This document shows positions 27,673 to 36,612 of a stretch of 64,000 nt of DNA, piece by piece (positions within the stretch are counted from its first letter, which is position 1; each line of letters begins with the position of its first letter). Source of the stretch: Candidatus Melainabacteria bacterium (GTDB taxonomy: Bacteria > Cyanobacteriota > Vampirovibrionia > Obscuribacterales > Obscuribacteraceae); the NCBI GenBank assembly GCA_003242885.1, contig QKMZ01000001.1:496001-560000 (forward strand), given 5' to 3'. The translations under genes and the position numbers were made by a program. The notes under the pieces were generated by a model, which was given only the letters and a program-made list of their open reading frames with translations, was not told the DNA's origin and did not search any database.

Positions 27673-29136
27673 TTAGATGGCACCACCTGTGGTATCAGGC
27701 TCTTCTGCGGAAGAAAATGCTGCATTCATCCCGGTCAATTCTTTATATGAAAGCATACGGTCCAATTCCTCTTTAGGAATGAGCCCGCGCTGAGTTACCA
27801 GTTCTTTCAAAGTGAGATCGGCTTGTTCCGCCTCGCGGGCCAACTCTTGGGCACGCTTATCGCCCAGGCGTTTGCTGACTACGGCAAGCACAACACCAGC
27901 TTCTTCCATCTGCAAATTGCATGCGGAATGATTGGCAGTGATCGCTCTCAAATACTTACTGTTGAACGGTTCAATAGTGCTGCGCAGCAAATCTACCGAT
28001 TGAAGAATGTTGTGAATGATGAGCGGTGTCATCACATTTGACTCGAATTGTCCGGACTGGGCGGCCAGCCCGACCACTATGTCATTGCCGAAAACCTGAC
28101 TGGATGCCATGTTGATGCATTCGACCAAAGTTGGAATGCGGCGATTAGGAAGTGTATTCGGGCGGATAAGAGAACGCTCTACAATCAACTCTGGCGCAGT
28201 GATTTCGCTCAAGCCGGTGCGAGGACCAGAGGCAAGCAAGCGCAAGTCGTTGCCGATCTTCGTGAGTTCAATGGCGAGTTCTTTCAATGCGGAGGAAAAC
28301 TCGACAAAATCTGACATTGACTGAGAAATGCGGAAGAAATCATCCGACTGGCGCAAGCGTATTCCTGTGTACTGCGAAAGACGCTCCACTGCTGCATGTA
28401 TGTATTGGCTGTCTGCGCCCAGTCCAGTGCCCACATGTGTAGCGCCGATGTTCAACTCTGTAAGACTTACGCTTGCCTCTTTCAAGCGCTTCAAACAGCG
28501 CTCAATGGAAGAACCGAACGCATTGAATTCCTGACCCAGAGTGATCGGTAGTGCATCCTGCAAATGCGAGCGTCCCATTTTGATGACGCGTTCAAACTCA
28601 AGCGATTTGCGTCTGAGCAGCCGCTCCAAATCAAGAAGGACCGGTTCGAATTCCTTTGTGGCAAGCAACACTGCAATGCGCATAGCGGTTGGAAAAACAT
28701 CGTTTGGCGATTGAGCCATGTCGACATGCTTAACCGGATGTATCGTATCGTAGCTGCCCAGCGCGCCACCGAGGATTTCCTGTCCACGATTGGCGAGCAC
28801 TTCGTTGACATTGATATTAAGGGCGGTGCCTGCACCAGAAGAAAGGATTTCCAGGACGAATTGATCGCGCCATTGTCCGCCGCATGCTTCATCTGCCGCC
28901 TGCATGATAGCGCGCGCTACTGAAGCATCCAGCCGCTTGCAGTCGAGATTTGCCTGCGCGCAGGCTTTCTTCACCAGAAGTAATGCATCGATCAACCGTG
29001 GGTGGACCTTCAGTCCGCTTGTCGGCAGTATCTCTTTTAGCCTGAATGTGTTAGCGCCATAGTAAGCCTTTGCGGGCAGGAAAACTTCGCCCTGCTCGTC
29101 TTTTTCAACTCTAACGTCAGCTCTTTTAGTTACCAT
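27673..29136 (-). CDS. class II fumarase/aspartase-family lyase with atypical signature loop
   Basis: A 487-residue member of the fumarase/aspartase superfamily. Conserved parts are GSGAGTALNINVNEVLANRG, SPNDVFPTAMRIA, the base region GRSHLQDALPITLGQEF and GATHVGTGLG. The third signature, normally GSSxMPxKxNP, which holds the catalytic serine and closes over the substrate, is replaced by VERSLIRPNTLPNRRIP, about five residues longer and without the Lys/Asn pair. So it may act on another substrate or be inactive. The start is set at the ATG at 29136 (MVTKRADVRVEKDEQGEV), matching aspartases; an in-frame start 39 bases earlier exists. Confidence 0.8.
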   Translation of the reverse strand: MVTKRADVRVEKDEQGEVFLPAKAYYGANTFRLKEILPTSGLKVHPRLIDALLLVKKACAQANLDCKRLDASVARAIMQAADEACGGQWRDQFVLEILSSGAGTALNINVNEVLANRGQEILGGALGSYDTIHPVKHVDMAQSPNDVFPTAMRIAVLLATKEFEPVLLDLERLLRRKSLEFERVIKMGRSHLQDALPITLGQEFNAFGSSIERCLKRLKEASVSLTELNIGATHVGTGLGADSQYIHAAVERLSQYTGIRLRQSDDFFRISQSMSDFVEFSSALKELAIELTKIGNDLRLLASGPRTGLSEITAPELIVERSLIRPNTLPNRRIPTLVECINMASSQVFGNDIVVGLAAQSGQFESNVMTPLIIHNILQSVDLLRSTIEPFNSKYLRAITANHSACNLQMEEAGVVLAVVSKRLGDKRAQELAREAEQADLTLKELVTQRGLIPKEELDRMLSYKELTGMNAAFSSAEEPDTTGGAI

Positions 29137-29287
29137 CGGACAATTGCAAAACCGTACAAATCTAAGGGCCGCCACGGAGAATGTCCGTCAAGGATAACTA
29201 AATAGAAATAGTCATAGATCCAGTATTGAGTAAAACAAATCTCAAAGAGCCCGAATCATAGAATTCCTGCGCCTCATGAAAGAGGTG

Positions 29288-30187
29288 TTACTTCATGCCC
29301 GCTAAAAGATTCTGGGCCATGTTGATAACTTGGGGATCCGAATTGATTCCTTTTGCTCGGTCGAGGAATACCTGCAATTGCTGACGTGACTCGGCGATAT
29401 TGCCCATTCCTTTTAAAGCCAGAGCCTCATACAGAGGCAAATTCGGGTCCGTCGCCATCAATTCGTGTGCGCGCTGGAGCTCTCTGAAGGAGCCAGAATA
29501 GTCGCCCTTGAAAAGAAGCAGTCGCCCGTAATTGAGGTGTGCAATCTCGTTTTTGTCGTCGATTTCGATGGCTCGCTTGTAGTCGAATTCAGCTTCCTTT
29601 AGGAAATTGAGCTTCACTAGCGTATTTCCGAGGTTGATGCGAAGCTGCGATGAGTCCATTCCCAGAGCGGTCGCTTTCTTCACCGAGGCGCTGTAGTTGC
29701 TCAAAGCCAATTGGGGATTGCCTTTCTGGTCATAAATCAAACCAAGCAGGAATTGTGGAGTGGGATCCACTCTTCGGTATTCCATTGATTTTTGCAAAAG
29801 CCCAATCGCTGGATCCATCTGCCCGCTTGAAATTAAGTCGGTTGCTTGCCGAATAAGCATTTTGCCGCGAATGAAAGGGTCTTGCTCGTTTGGCGGCACA
29901 TTTTGGAAAGGCTGAAACACAGGCATTTGTGGTTGCTGTGGAGGCGGCGCTTGCATATTTTGCGGTAGATTGTTGAACTGCTGAAAATTGAATGGCAGGG
30001 TTGGCGGTGAAGATCGCCATGGCGGGGGCTGGGGCGAAACTGGGGGCTGCGGCGAAACTGGAGGCTGCGGTGAAAGCGGCGGGAGCTCACCTTTGTCCTG
30101 CGCAATAGTTGGCAGAGCAAGCAGGACTTGTGCCGCAATGACGCAGGCAATTTTTTCAAAAAAAGAATTGGATTTCAGTTGAATCAA
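29288..30187 (-). CDS. secreted TPR protein with proline-rich N-terminus
   Basis: A 299-residue protein with a signal peptide (IACVIAAQVLLALPTIAQ), a Pro/Gln-rich linker including three PPVSPQP-type units (about 33-95), and about four TPR motifs (about 110-280; for example PTPQFLLGLIYDQKGNPQLA). Probably periplasmic or surface-attached and acting in protein binding. It sits 73 bases downstream of the 5'-nucleotidase fusion gene on the same strand. Confidence 0.75.
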   Translation of the reverse strand: MIQLKSNSFFEKIACVIAAQVLLALPTIAQDKGELPPLSPQPPVSPQPPVSPQPPPWRSSPPTLPFNFQQFNNLPQNMQAPPPQQPQMPVFQPFQNVPPNEQDPFIRGKMLIRQATDLISSGQMDPAIGLLQKSMEYRRVDPTPQFLLGLIYDQKGNPQLALSNYSASVKKATALGMDSSQLRINLGNTLVKLNFLKEAEFDYKRAIEIDDKNEIAHLNYGRLLLFKGDYSGSFRELQRAHELMATDPNLPLYEALALKGMGNIAESRQQLQVFLDRAKGINSDPQVINMAQNLLAGMK

Positions 30188-30260
30188 AACTCTTCGCTCA
30201 GTTCAATGCCTCGCATTTTAGCTGATAGCATTGTGAAAAACGCGCCGAACTCTACTTTGT

Positions 30261-32882
30261 CTATCTTCTGTCTAAATTGTCTTCGACCGCTCTGGCGGCT
30301 GGTTGAGCGACAACTGATACGCCAACTTTGATAGGAAGTTTGCGGACTGTTTGAGTATTGCTGGTGATTCTGCCTTCTACTGCCGAGAATGATTTTGGAT
30401 CGATTTGCTTGCCGGCGATATGCTGGGCGATGAGATCGACTTGCGAGACAGGGACAGGCTTCATGCCTATTTCTTGGGCTACATCTTCCAGGGTGCGCTC
30501 TGGCCCGAAGAGTCCCGCTTTTGTCCATTTATGCACAGGGTGCTGGCGAGTGACAACGTTGTACGTTTTGTCCAGTTGAAGAGGTCCAAACGAACCATCT
30601 GCAGCTTGAATTTTTATGTTATTGATTCGTCCGCCCAGTGTGCCCGCTCGCCAAGGCTCTCCAGCCAGGTCTATTGCGTATTTCAATCCGCTCACCTGTA
30701 CAAAATTGCCTGACAGATCTTGTGGCGCGTCGTCAGCTTTAGGGAAGAACAATTGCCCGACACGCTGAGCAACAGAGGGTTTTTCTGGTGTGTTCAGATC
30801 GCGAACACCATACTCCAAGCCCTGTTTTATTTGCGCTCCTGTGAGGCGAACATTGACCAGTTCCTTGATTTCGCCTTCTCTTTTGCCGGCATTCATAACC
30901 AAATTGGCTAAGTCCAATCGAGTCAGCGGTTTGCCTGCGACAATCTGATCGCGGATCCCCCCGGAGTGTGTCATGACGACGAGATCATCTCCGAGCTGCG
31001 GTTTGAGCCCGCTGCGAATTGCATCAGAGACGAGATTGCCCAGCGCAGTTTCTTTGGCTCGCAATCCGCGTGCGCTGTAATTGCCGACCGCCATCGACCC
31101 ATAAGTTTCTTGTGTAAGAGCGTTGCGCTCCGGCAGAGCATTCTTAATTGCCTGCTCGATCGCTTCATCAGCTCCAAGCTCCGCTGTGATAGGCACTAGA
31201 TTGCCGCGCGTGAAATAGCGGTTGGCCGTGCCATCTATATTGACCGCCGATTGGAAATTGCCGAGCCATCTACCGCCGGAGCCTGCGTGCATAATTGGAA
31301 TTTCGAAATTGCCACCTACAGGTCTTCCGGCCAGGCGATCTATTGTTCTTCCGATGATTCCTTTTTCCGGACCGACCCAAATTGGAGTCGGTGTGATGCT
31401 GTGACTGTGCCCGCCTTGAATACGGCTAACTGGGAGATTCTCACGGATCAATGCTTTGGCGAGTTTCAAGTCTTCGCCAAGACCGATGTGCGTATCAAGA
31501 ACAATGTGTTTAATGCCCTGGCTGTTCAAATCTTTGATGGCTGCGATAGCCGTTTGTTCGGCATCGTGATACTTGATTGCGCCGACAGCGCCTTCGTCCG
31601 TCGTCAAGCCGATTGTTGCGACTTTCGTTTTGCCCCACGGTGCCATGATTTCTTCAATTACATAAGGCTTTGTCAACCCGTTGTATTCCGGATACGCGCT
31701 CACATCTAAATTCGAGTTGATTACTGAGACGTTTGGATTTTTCTCCAGAATCGGGCGCATGACTTTGCCCCAACGCGGAACATCGAAAAGCCCTCCGGCA
31801 GCGTCGTGTTCATGGTTGCCTAATATTATTTTGCGCGCTTGCATATCAATGAGCGTTTCATATTCTACTTGTCCGCCCTTTGTAAATGCGAAGTTGACGT
31901 GACCAGAAAGGGCATCGCCGGTGATATCAAAGCTGGACGGTCTTCCTTTTACATATGACTGAGCATTAAGCTTGTCCAAAGCCGTTTTCATGTATGGCAG
32001 TTGGTCAAGGTTGCTGTGGAAGTCGCCCATGAATCTGCCATCTATGCGCATGACATTGGCGTCGCTTCGCACTTTGGCACCAAGCTCGCCGGCAATTTGT
32101 CTGCCTCGGAAAAGCGCAGTGCCAGTGCCTGTCAGCGCACCGCCGAAGAGCGAGCCGAATGCTACGTCCTGACCTATTTGCGATGCTGTGGTGGCTAGTG
32201 CGTCACCAGTATTGGTGGCAAATTGATCCTTGTTTTCCCAGGCGCGCCTGGGCGTGCTCCAAACAAAAGTTCCGGCAGCACCGCCTGCCATCCCACGTAC
32301 GACGTTGTGTTTGATTGCTTCGATGCCTGAATTTTGGACAATTACCTTGGCGCCTTCCATTGCTGTTTCAGTGGAAATGTTTTCGCCCAGAGCTCGACGT
32401 CCGAGTGCCGACATGTAGCGTTTTGATACTTGCTGGTCTACTGCACTACCGACTACGCCGGCAAGCCCGTCCACAGCACCCCAAGCCAGGTCCGAGGCAT
32501 TGGCTCTTCTGTCCTTTTCATCGAGAATCGCGTGCTCGACACCTGTTTTCACTGTGTATTTAGTGGCACCACCCGCCAGCATTGCCAGCGGAATGGACAT
32601 CGCTTTTGCTGCGCCATGAGTGGTTGCATTCAAAAGGCTGTATGCAACCACGCCGGAAACACCTGCTGTGAGGCTTCCGGCGAAGTCTGCGGCGGTTTGT
32701 TTGGACGTCACTCCAGAGCTTTTTTCTTCTGAGTTGGTCTGCGCTACTGTCTGCGGTTTAAAGCTATAGGCACCTGCAGATTCGAGCAGCATTTTGCTGA
32801 CTGCAGTCCCTTTGGACAACTGCGACTCTGGGGGTGTTTCTTGCAGTTGTGCAGGGTTTTCTTGTTGCTCGAATGGAGGCAT
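30261..32882 (-). CDS. 5'-nucleotidase/metallophosphatase fused to a glycine-rich N-terminal domain
   Basis: An 873-residue protein. Residues 1-270 hold no known enzyme fold and are rich in Ala/Gly helices (AGSLTAGVSGVVAYSLLNA, MAGGAAGTFVWS) like membrane-inserting or toxin-delivery segments; there is no ordinary signal peptide. Residues about 283-570 form a calcineurin-type metallophosphatase with DFH (Asp287/His289), GD (323), GNHE (Asn356/His357), His465 and GHSH (492/494). Residues 600-850 match the 5'-nucleotidase C-terminal domain (ALGNLVSDAIR, VSGLKYAIDL). Such enzymes hydrolyse nucleotides or UDP-sugars. All metal ligands appear present. Confidence 0.8.
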   Translation of the reverse strand: MPPFEQQENPAQLQETPPESQLSKGTAVSKMLLESAGAYSFKPQTVAQTNSEEKSSGVTSKQTAADFAGSLTAGVSGVVAYSLLNATTHGAAKAMSIPLAMLAGGATKYTVKTGVEHAILDEKDRRANASDLAWGAVDGLAGVVGSAVDQQVSKRYMSALGRRALGENISTETAMEGAKVIVQNSGIEAIKHNVVRGMAGGAAGTFVWSTPRRAWENKDQFATNTGDALATTASQIGQDVAFGSLFGGALTGTGTALFRGRQIAGELGAKVRSDANVMRIDGRFMGDFHSNLDQLPYMKTALDKLNAQSYVKGRPSSFDITGDALSGHVNFAFTKGGQVEYETLIDMQARKIILGNHEHDAAGGLFDVPRWGKVMRPILEKNPNVSVINSNLDVSAYPEYNGLTKPYVIEEIMAPWGKTKVATIGLTTDEGAVGAIKYHDAEQTAIAAIKDLNSQGIKHIVLDTHIGLGEDLKLAKALIRENLPVSRIQGGHSHSITPTPIWVGPEKGIIGRTIDRLAGRPVGGNFEIPIMHAGSGGRWLGNFQSAVNIDGTANRYFTRGNLVPITAELGADEAIEQAIKNALPERNALTQETYGSMAVGNYSARGLRAKETALGNLVSDAIRSGLKPQLGDDLVVMTHSGGIRDQIVAGKPLTRLDLANLVMNAGKREGEIKELVNVRLTGAQIKQGLEYGVRDLNTPEKPSVAQRVGQLFFPKADDAPQDLSGNFVQVSGLKYAIDLAGEPWRAGTLGGRINNIKIQAADGSFGPLQLDKTYNVVTRQHPVHKWTKAGLFGPERTLEDVAQEIGMKPVPVSQVDLIAQHIAGKQIDPKSFSAVEGRITSNTQTVRKLPIKVGVSVVAQPAARAVEDNLDRR

Positions 32883-32942
32883 AAGCCCGCAGAATCCTTA
32901 GAAGAGGACTTCTACAGTAGATTAGTAATTAAGCTTCAGTAA

Positions 32943-32967
32943 TGAGGAGATTACGCAAATCTCCTCA
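32943..32967. other. perfect inverted repeat in a divergent promoter region
   Basis: TGAGGAGATT and AATCTCCTCA (ten pairs) flank ACGCA, 60 bases before the 5'-nucleotidase start and upstream of the zinc-ribbon/TusA genes. No U-run follows, so an operator or leader hairpin is more likely than a terminator. Confidence 0.5.
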
Positions 32968-33065
32968 ATCCTTTGCGTAAGACTCCCCCCAGTCGGTCAT
33001 TCACGAAAAGGGCGAGGTGCGCCGGAAACGTGCTACAGTACCTGCTCTCAGTGTTTTTTCTTCGC

Positions 33066-33374
33066 ATGATGGACGGCGACATTAAAACCGATACGGCTAT
33101 GGACCATTTGCCCGCTGAATGCTCGAAATGCAAGCGGCCGTTATGTTTGCGCCAAAAAGTCATGAATTTGACGGTGGGGAATGTAGACGAACTCTTCTGT
33201 CTTGAATGTCTCGGGCAGGAAAGCGACCGAAAAGCAGTTGAAGTTCTTCTTACACTAAAAGGTTACGCGCTCTCCAGGGAGTGTTTTTCCAAAGAATGGC
33301 GCCGCTATACAACCGTCGACGATTGCCCTGACAGGCTGGGCTGCTGCCCGGAGCAATGTTTTTCGCAGCCTTAG
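33066..33374 (+). CDS. small cysteine-rich (zinc-ribbon-like) protein
   Basis: A 102-residue protein with two CxxC knuckles (CSKC at about 19-22, CLEC at about 45-48) and a C-terminal cluster (DCPDRLGCCPEQC), so probably zinc-binding. The frame is open back to a TTG at 32973, but that part does not look protein-like, so the double ATG at 33066 is chosen. It lies 94 bases before the TusA-like gene and both probably form one unit; a cysteine-rich partner beside a sulfurtransferase suggests sulfur relay, which is inference. Confidence 0.55.
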   Translation: MMDGDIKTDTAMDHLPAECSKCKRPLCLRQKVMNLTVGNVDELFCLECLGQESDRKAVEVLLTLKGYALSRECFSKEWRRYTTVDDCPDRLGCCPEQCFSQP

Positions 33375-33468
33375 TGCTTTAGACTTTTGTCAGGACGTGT
33401 GCTGCTCAAATTGGGATGGTAAGTCCTGTATGGCTGCGCTGGCAAGGTTTTTAGGGGGTTCTCTACTG

Positions 33469-33702
33469 GTGGCTGATTTCGAATTGGATTTGCGAGGCGT
33501 CGCTTGTCCCATGAACTTTGTCAAAACAAGGTTGTTTCTTGACAAGATTCAAGAAGGTGACCTGGTGACGGTTTTGCTTGACGGCGGTGAACCTGTCGAA
33601 AGTGTTTCAGAGAGTGTTGTGCAAGACGGTCACACGCTGGAAAGCAAATCTGAGGCGGCAGAAGGGCACTTCAAGTTGAGCATTCGCAAAGGTAGATTCT
33701 AG
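33469..33702 (+). CDS. TusA/SirA-like sulfurtransferase
   Basis: A 77-residue TusA-fold protein. The sulfur-accepting cysteine is in LDLRGVACPMNFVKT (Cys about 13), followed by the usual strand-helix pattern ending FKLSIRKGRF. TusA proteins carry persulfide sulfur for tRNA thiolation, molybdenum cofactor or sulfur oxidation. The GTG at 33469, with AGGGGG ten bases upstream, gives the usual family length; a GTG at 33397 would add 24 non-conserved residues. Confidence 0.82.
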   Translation: MADFELDLRGVACPMNFVKTRLFLDKIQEGDLVTVLLDGGEPVESVSESVVQDGHTLESKSEAAEGHFKLSIRKGRF

Positions 33703-33718
33703 ATATTAGTAATAACTG

Positions 33719-33748
33719 TTGACAAACTAGCCTGGTGCAGGCGACTAT
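33719..33748 (+). promoter_or_regulatory. promoter of the TPR gene pair
   Basis: TTGACA at 33719-33724 and GACTAT at 33743-33748 with an 18-base spacer. The -35 is perfect and the -10 partial. It fits a start just before the two leader hairpins. Confidence 0.5.
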
Positions 33749-33757
33749 AACCCGACT

Positions 33758-33787
33758 GGGCGTAGCCCCTCTCGGGCGAAAGCCCGA
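33758..33787 (+). promoter_or_regulatory. two-hairpin structured leader
   Basis: Two adjacent GC stems: GGGC-GTA-GCCC (33758-33768) and TCGGGC-GAAA-GCCCGA (33772-33787), the second closed by a GNRA tetraloop. They lie 26 bases before the ATG at 33814. No U-run follows, so this is more like a 5' UTR element than a terminator. No riboswitch class is recognised. Confidence 0.55.
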
Positions 33788-33813
33788 ATAATGGAATCCG
33801 GTTGGCATTGCGC

Positions 33814-34530
33814 ATGTTTAAACACGAAAGCAACGCTTGCAAGAGCAAAGCTATAAAAGCCCTAGGCGGAAGCGCTCTGGCTGCGCTTTTGCTCATCGCC
33901 GGCAGCGTGTCTGTAGGGCCGTCTATTGCGGCTGACTTGAGCAAAACGCCGCCTACCGAAGCCGAATTCAAAATCGCCAAAGACAATCTGGCTGCAGCTC
34001 CCAAGGATTTTAAAACTCACCTTGCCCTGGCTGAGCTGTACAAGCGTGCCGGTTCAAACAAAGATGCAGTCAAAGAGTATGCGCAGACCACTGAGCTCAA
34101 CCCTGCATGCTATGTCGCCTATCACCAGATGGCTTATTCCAATCCGGATTCAGCGACTGTCGAAGCCGCAATTGAGCGCCTGAATAAATTGAAAGAGGAG
34201 AAGCCCCGCGACTTGCTTTTGCGCGTGGCGCTTTCTGAACTTTTGGAACAACGCAAAGAGTACTATCATGCCGCCCGCACCCTCGTGGACCTGCTCTATC
34301 AAAATGCAGTGCCTGATCAGCACATCGCCAAGGTGAATTCGCGAATTCGTTTGTTGCTCGGCAAAGCCAAAGATATGCAAACACTTGAGAAAGCAAAAGG
34401 TTTGGAAGACGAAATGGAAGTCGTTCCACCACCATTGCCTGAGGCAAGCTTGAGACGCAACCTCCATGCCTCTAAAATAAAGGAGCCAAAGGTAATGCCC
34501 GGCGTCGGGCACGCGCCATTGCTTCCCTAG
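33814..34530 (+). CDS. secreted TPR protein
   Basis: A 238-residue protein with a signal peptide (ALGGSALAALLLIAGSVSV, cleavage near SIAA) and TPR-like repeats at about 55-190 (AELYKRAGSNKDAVKEYAQT). The C-terminal tail is Pro/Lys-rich. A TTG 12 bases upstream is also possible. It is followed after nine bases by a TPR lipoprotein, so the pair is probably translated from the same message behind the structured leader. Function unknown. Confidence 0.75.
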   Translation: MFKHESNACKSKAIKALGGSALAALLLIAGSVSVGPSIAADLSKTPPTEAEFKIAKDNLAAAPKDFKTHLALAELYKRAGSNKDAVKEYAQTTELNPACYVAYHQMAYSNPDSATVEAAIERLNKLKEEKPRDLLLRVALSELLEQRKEYYHAARTLVDLLYQNAVPDQHIAKVNSRIRLLLGKAKDMQTLEKAKGLEDEMEVVPPPLPEASLRRNLHASKIKEPKVMPGVGHAPLLP

Positions 34531-34539
34531 GCTTTTTCT

Positions 34540-35322
34540 ATGAAATCTTCAATGTCATTTTTGGTGGTAGCTCAAACCGCTCTACTGCTTTGTAGCTGCA
34601 CGTCAAGTGTAAAGACAGATCCCAGTAAATTGGCGCAGGTGTCGATTAAGAAGTCTGACGGTTCCTCGACCCAGGTCAAGATATCCGATCCTTCTTCTGC
34701 CTCAGTGAAGAAGGTCAATGGTGAGTTTTCTCCTGAGGCTGTCACGCCTGAGGCAAGCGCTGCCAACGTCAAGATCGAAGTCGACATGGCGGCCGAAACG
34801 ATAATTTCCAAAGAGTGTTTGGAAGCCTGGCGAAAAGCTTTGAAGGGCGACGAAAAGGGCGCCATATCTCAGCTTGAAGACCTGGAAAAACGTTATCCAA
34901 AGGTTTCCACAATCAAGTTTATGAAAGGCCAAGTGCTAGAACACCTCGGGAAGGGCGAAGAGGCGGTCAAGTTTTACCGTGAGTCACTCGACAACTCGGA
35001 GTACAGTTCTATCCGCCAGTTCAAGCTGGCTCAGGCTTACGTCAAACTCAAAAAGTTCAAAGAAGCCGAACTGATATATCGGAAACTTTTAAAGACTTTC
35101 ACCGATTTTCCGGATGCAAAGCTAGGGCTGGCTCACTGTCTAATTGCACAGGACACTCATACTAAAGAAGGACACCAACTTTTGGCAGAAACGGTTATAT
35201 TGTGTGAGGCGCTTGTGAAAACCGGTGAACCTCAGAAAGTAGCTGAGGGGCGGCGGGTAATTAAAGAAGTGCTCGAACTCGACCCGGCTACACCGGGGGC
35301 GAAAGAGCTTTTGGGCAAATAA
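34540..35322 (+). CDS. TPR lipoprotein
   Basis: A 260-residue lipoprotein: hydrophobic signal QTALLLCSC with a lipobox-like LCSC, a Ser/Thr/Lys-rich linker of about 75 residues, then three to four TPR motifs (FMKGQVLEHLGKGEEAVKFY, FKLAQAYVKLKKFKEAELIY). It should be tethered to a membrane and bind partner proteins. Translation is probably coupled to the preceding TPR gene. The HPPD gene follows within 57 bases. Confidence 0.8.
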   Translation: MKSSMSFLVVAQTALLLCSCTSSVKTDPSKLAQVSIKKSDGSSTQVKISDPSSASVKKVNGEFSPEAVTPEASAANVKIEVDMAAETIISKECLEAWRKALKGDEKGAISQLEDLEKRYPKVSTIKFMKGQVLEHLGKGEEAVKFYRESLDNSEYSSIRQFKLAQAYVKLKKFKEAELIYRKLLKTFTDFPDAKLGLAHCLIAQDTHTKEGHQLLAETVILCEALVKTGEPQKVAEGRRVIKEVLELDPATPGAKELLGK

Positions 35323-35378
35323 GCGCCCTGGTATCCACAATGCCACAGTGGGTGGCAATCTGCTTTGAGGTGTTGGTG

Positions 35379-36512
35379 ATGCTTAAAGAAAAGGATTTGC
35401 TGGAGTCGCCTTCCGTAGAAGAAATCGCTATCGACGGCTTTGATTTCATCGAGTTTTATGTAGGCAATGCGTTGCAAGCGGCTTACTACTACGAGCGTGG
35501 CTTCGGCTTCGACCTGGTTGGTTATAGTGGATTAGAGACTGGAAAACGCGATCAAGTTTCGTACGCATTGAAACAGGACCATGTTTATCTCGTGCTCACC
35601 GGAGCATTGAATAACGAGCATCACGTTGCCGAGCACGTCCATTTGCATGGAGACGGCGTCAAGACTATCGGATTGAGAGTACGTGATTGCCAGAAGGCAT
35701 ATGATGCTGCCATCGCCCGTGGTGCTAAGAGTGCCAAGGCGCCGGAAGTTGTGGAAGACGAAAACGGCAGATATGTATCCGCTTCGGTTTATACCTATGG
35801 TGAAACGCTGCACACATTTGTCGAGCGCAAGGATTACAAAGGTTTTGCACCCGGCTTCAAGTCGGTCGACAGAAAGTTCAAAGATAATCAGAACGAGTTC
35901 AAAGTCGGATTGGCTGCAGTCGATCACGTAGTAGGCAACGTTGAAATCGGTCGCATGGAGCATTGGGTCGAGTTCTATCAAAAAGTATTTGGCTTCTACG
36001 TATATCAATACTTCGATAAACAGGACATCAGCACTCAGTACTCTTCGCTTGTTTCCAAAGTGATGGCCAACAAAGCGGGCTCTGTGAAGCTGCCTATCAA
36101 TGAGCCGGCTGAAGGTGTGAGACGTTCACAAATTCAAGAATATCTCGACTATTACTTGGCTCCAGGTGTGCAGCACATTGCCATCGCTACGCGCGACATC
36201 ATCAAGACTGTTGCTGAATTGCAAAAGCGCGGCATCGAGTTTCTCAAAGTCCCTCGTGCCTACTACGATGCACTGCCCGAGCGTGTCGGCGACATTGATG
36301 AAGACATCGAAGAGTTGGCTAAACTGCACATTCTCGTAGACAGAGAATCAGACGGCTATCTCTTGCAGATCTTCACCAAGCCGGTGCAGGACAGACCAAC
36401 ACTGTTCTTCGAAGTTATTCAAAGAAAAGGTGCAAAAGGTTTCGGCAAAGGCAACTTCAAAGCGTTATTCGAATCTATCGAACGCGATCAAGCTGAAAGA
36501 GGAAATCTTTAG
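35379..36512 (+). CDS. hppD: 4-hydroxyphenylpyruvate dioxygenase
   Basis: A 377-residue Fe(II) dioxygenase turning 4-hydroxyphenylpyruvate into homogentisate, for tyrosine breakdown or for making tocopherol/plastoquinone-type quinones. Both VOC halves are present and the iron ligands are visible: His in VDHVVGNVE, His in GVQHIAIAT and Glu in FFEVIQRKG. The C-terminal GFGKGNFKALFESIERDQ is diagnostic. The start at 35379 has GAGGTG upstream; a start 39 bases earlier lacks support. No homogentisate dioxygenase or prenyltransferase is in view, so its pathway here is open. Confidence 0.95.
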   Translation: MLKEKDLLESPSVEEIAIDGFDFIEFYVGNALQAAYYYERGFGFDLVGYSGLETGKRDQVSYALKQDHVYLVLTGALNNEHHVAEHVHLHGDGVKTIGLRVRDCQKAYDAAIARGAKSAKAPEVVEDENGRYVSASVYTYGETLHTFVERKDYKGFAPGFKSVDRKFKDNQNEFKVGLAAVDHVVGNVEIGRMEHWVEFYQKVFGFYVYQYFDKQDISTQYSSLVSKVMANKAGSVKLPINEPAEGVRRSQIQEYLDYYLAPGVQHIAIATRDIIKTVAELQKRGIEFLKVPRAYYDALPERVGDIDEDIEELAKLHILVDRESDGYLLQIFTKPVQDRPTLFFEVIQRKGAKGFGKGNFKALFESIERDQAERGNL

Positions 36513-36612
36513 AAGACCTTGCGAAGTGCGGCTAATAGAGTTTTAGTCAGTTAAAAACTTAAAGCGGGCGACCCATGGCGTCTTCTCTACGCGACTGTCT
36601 GAGAAGCGGCTT

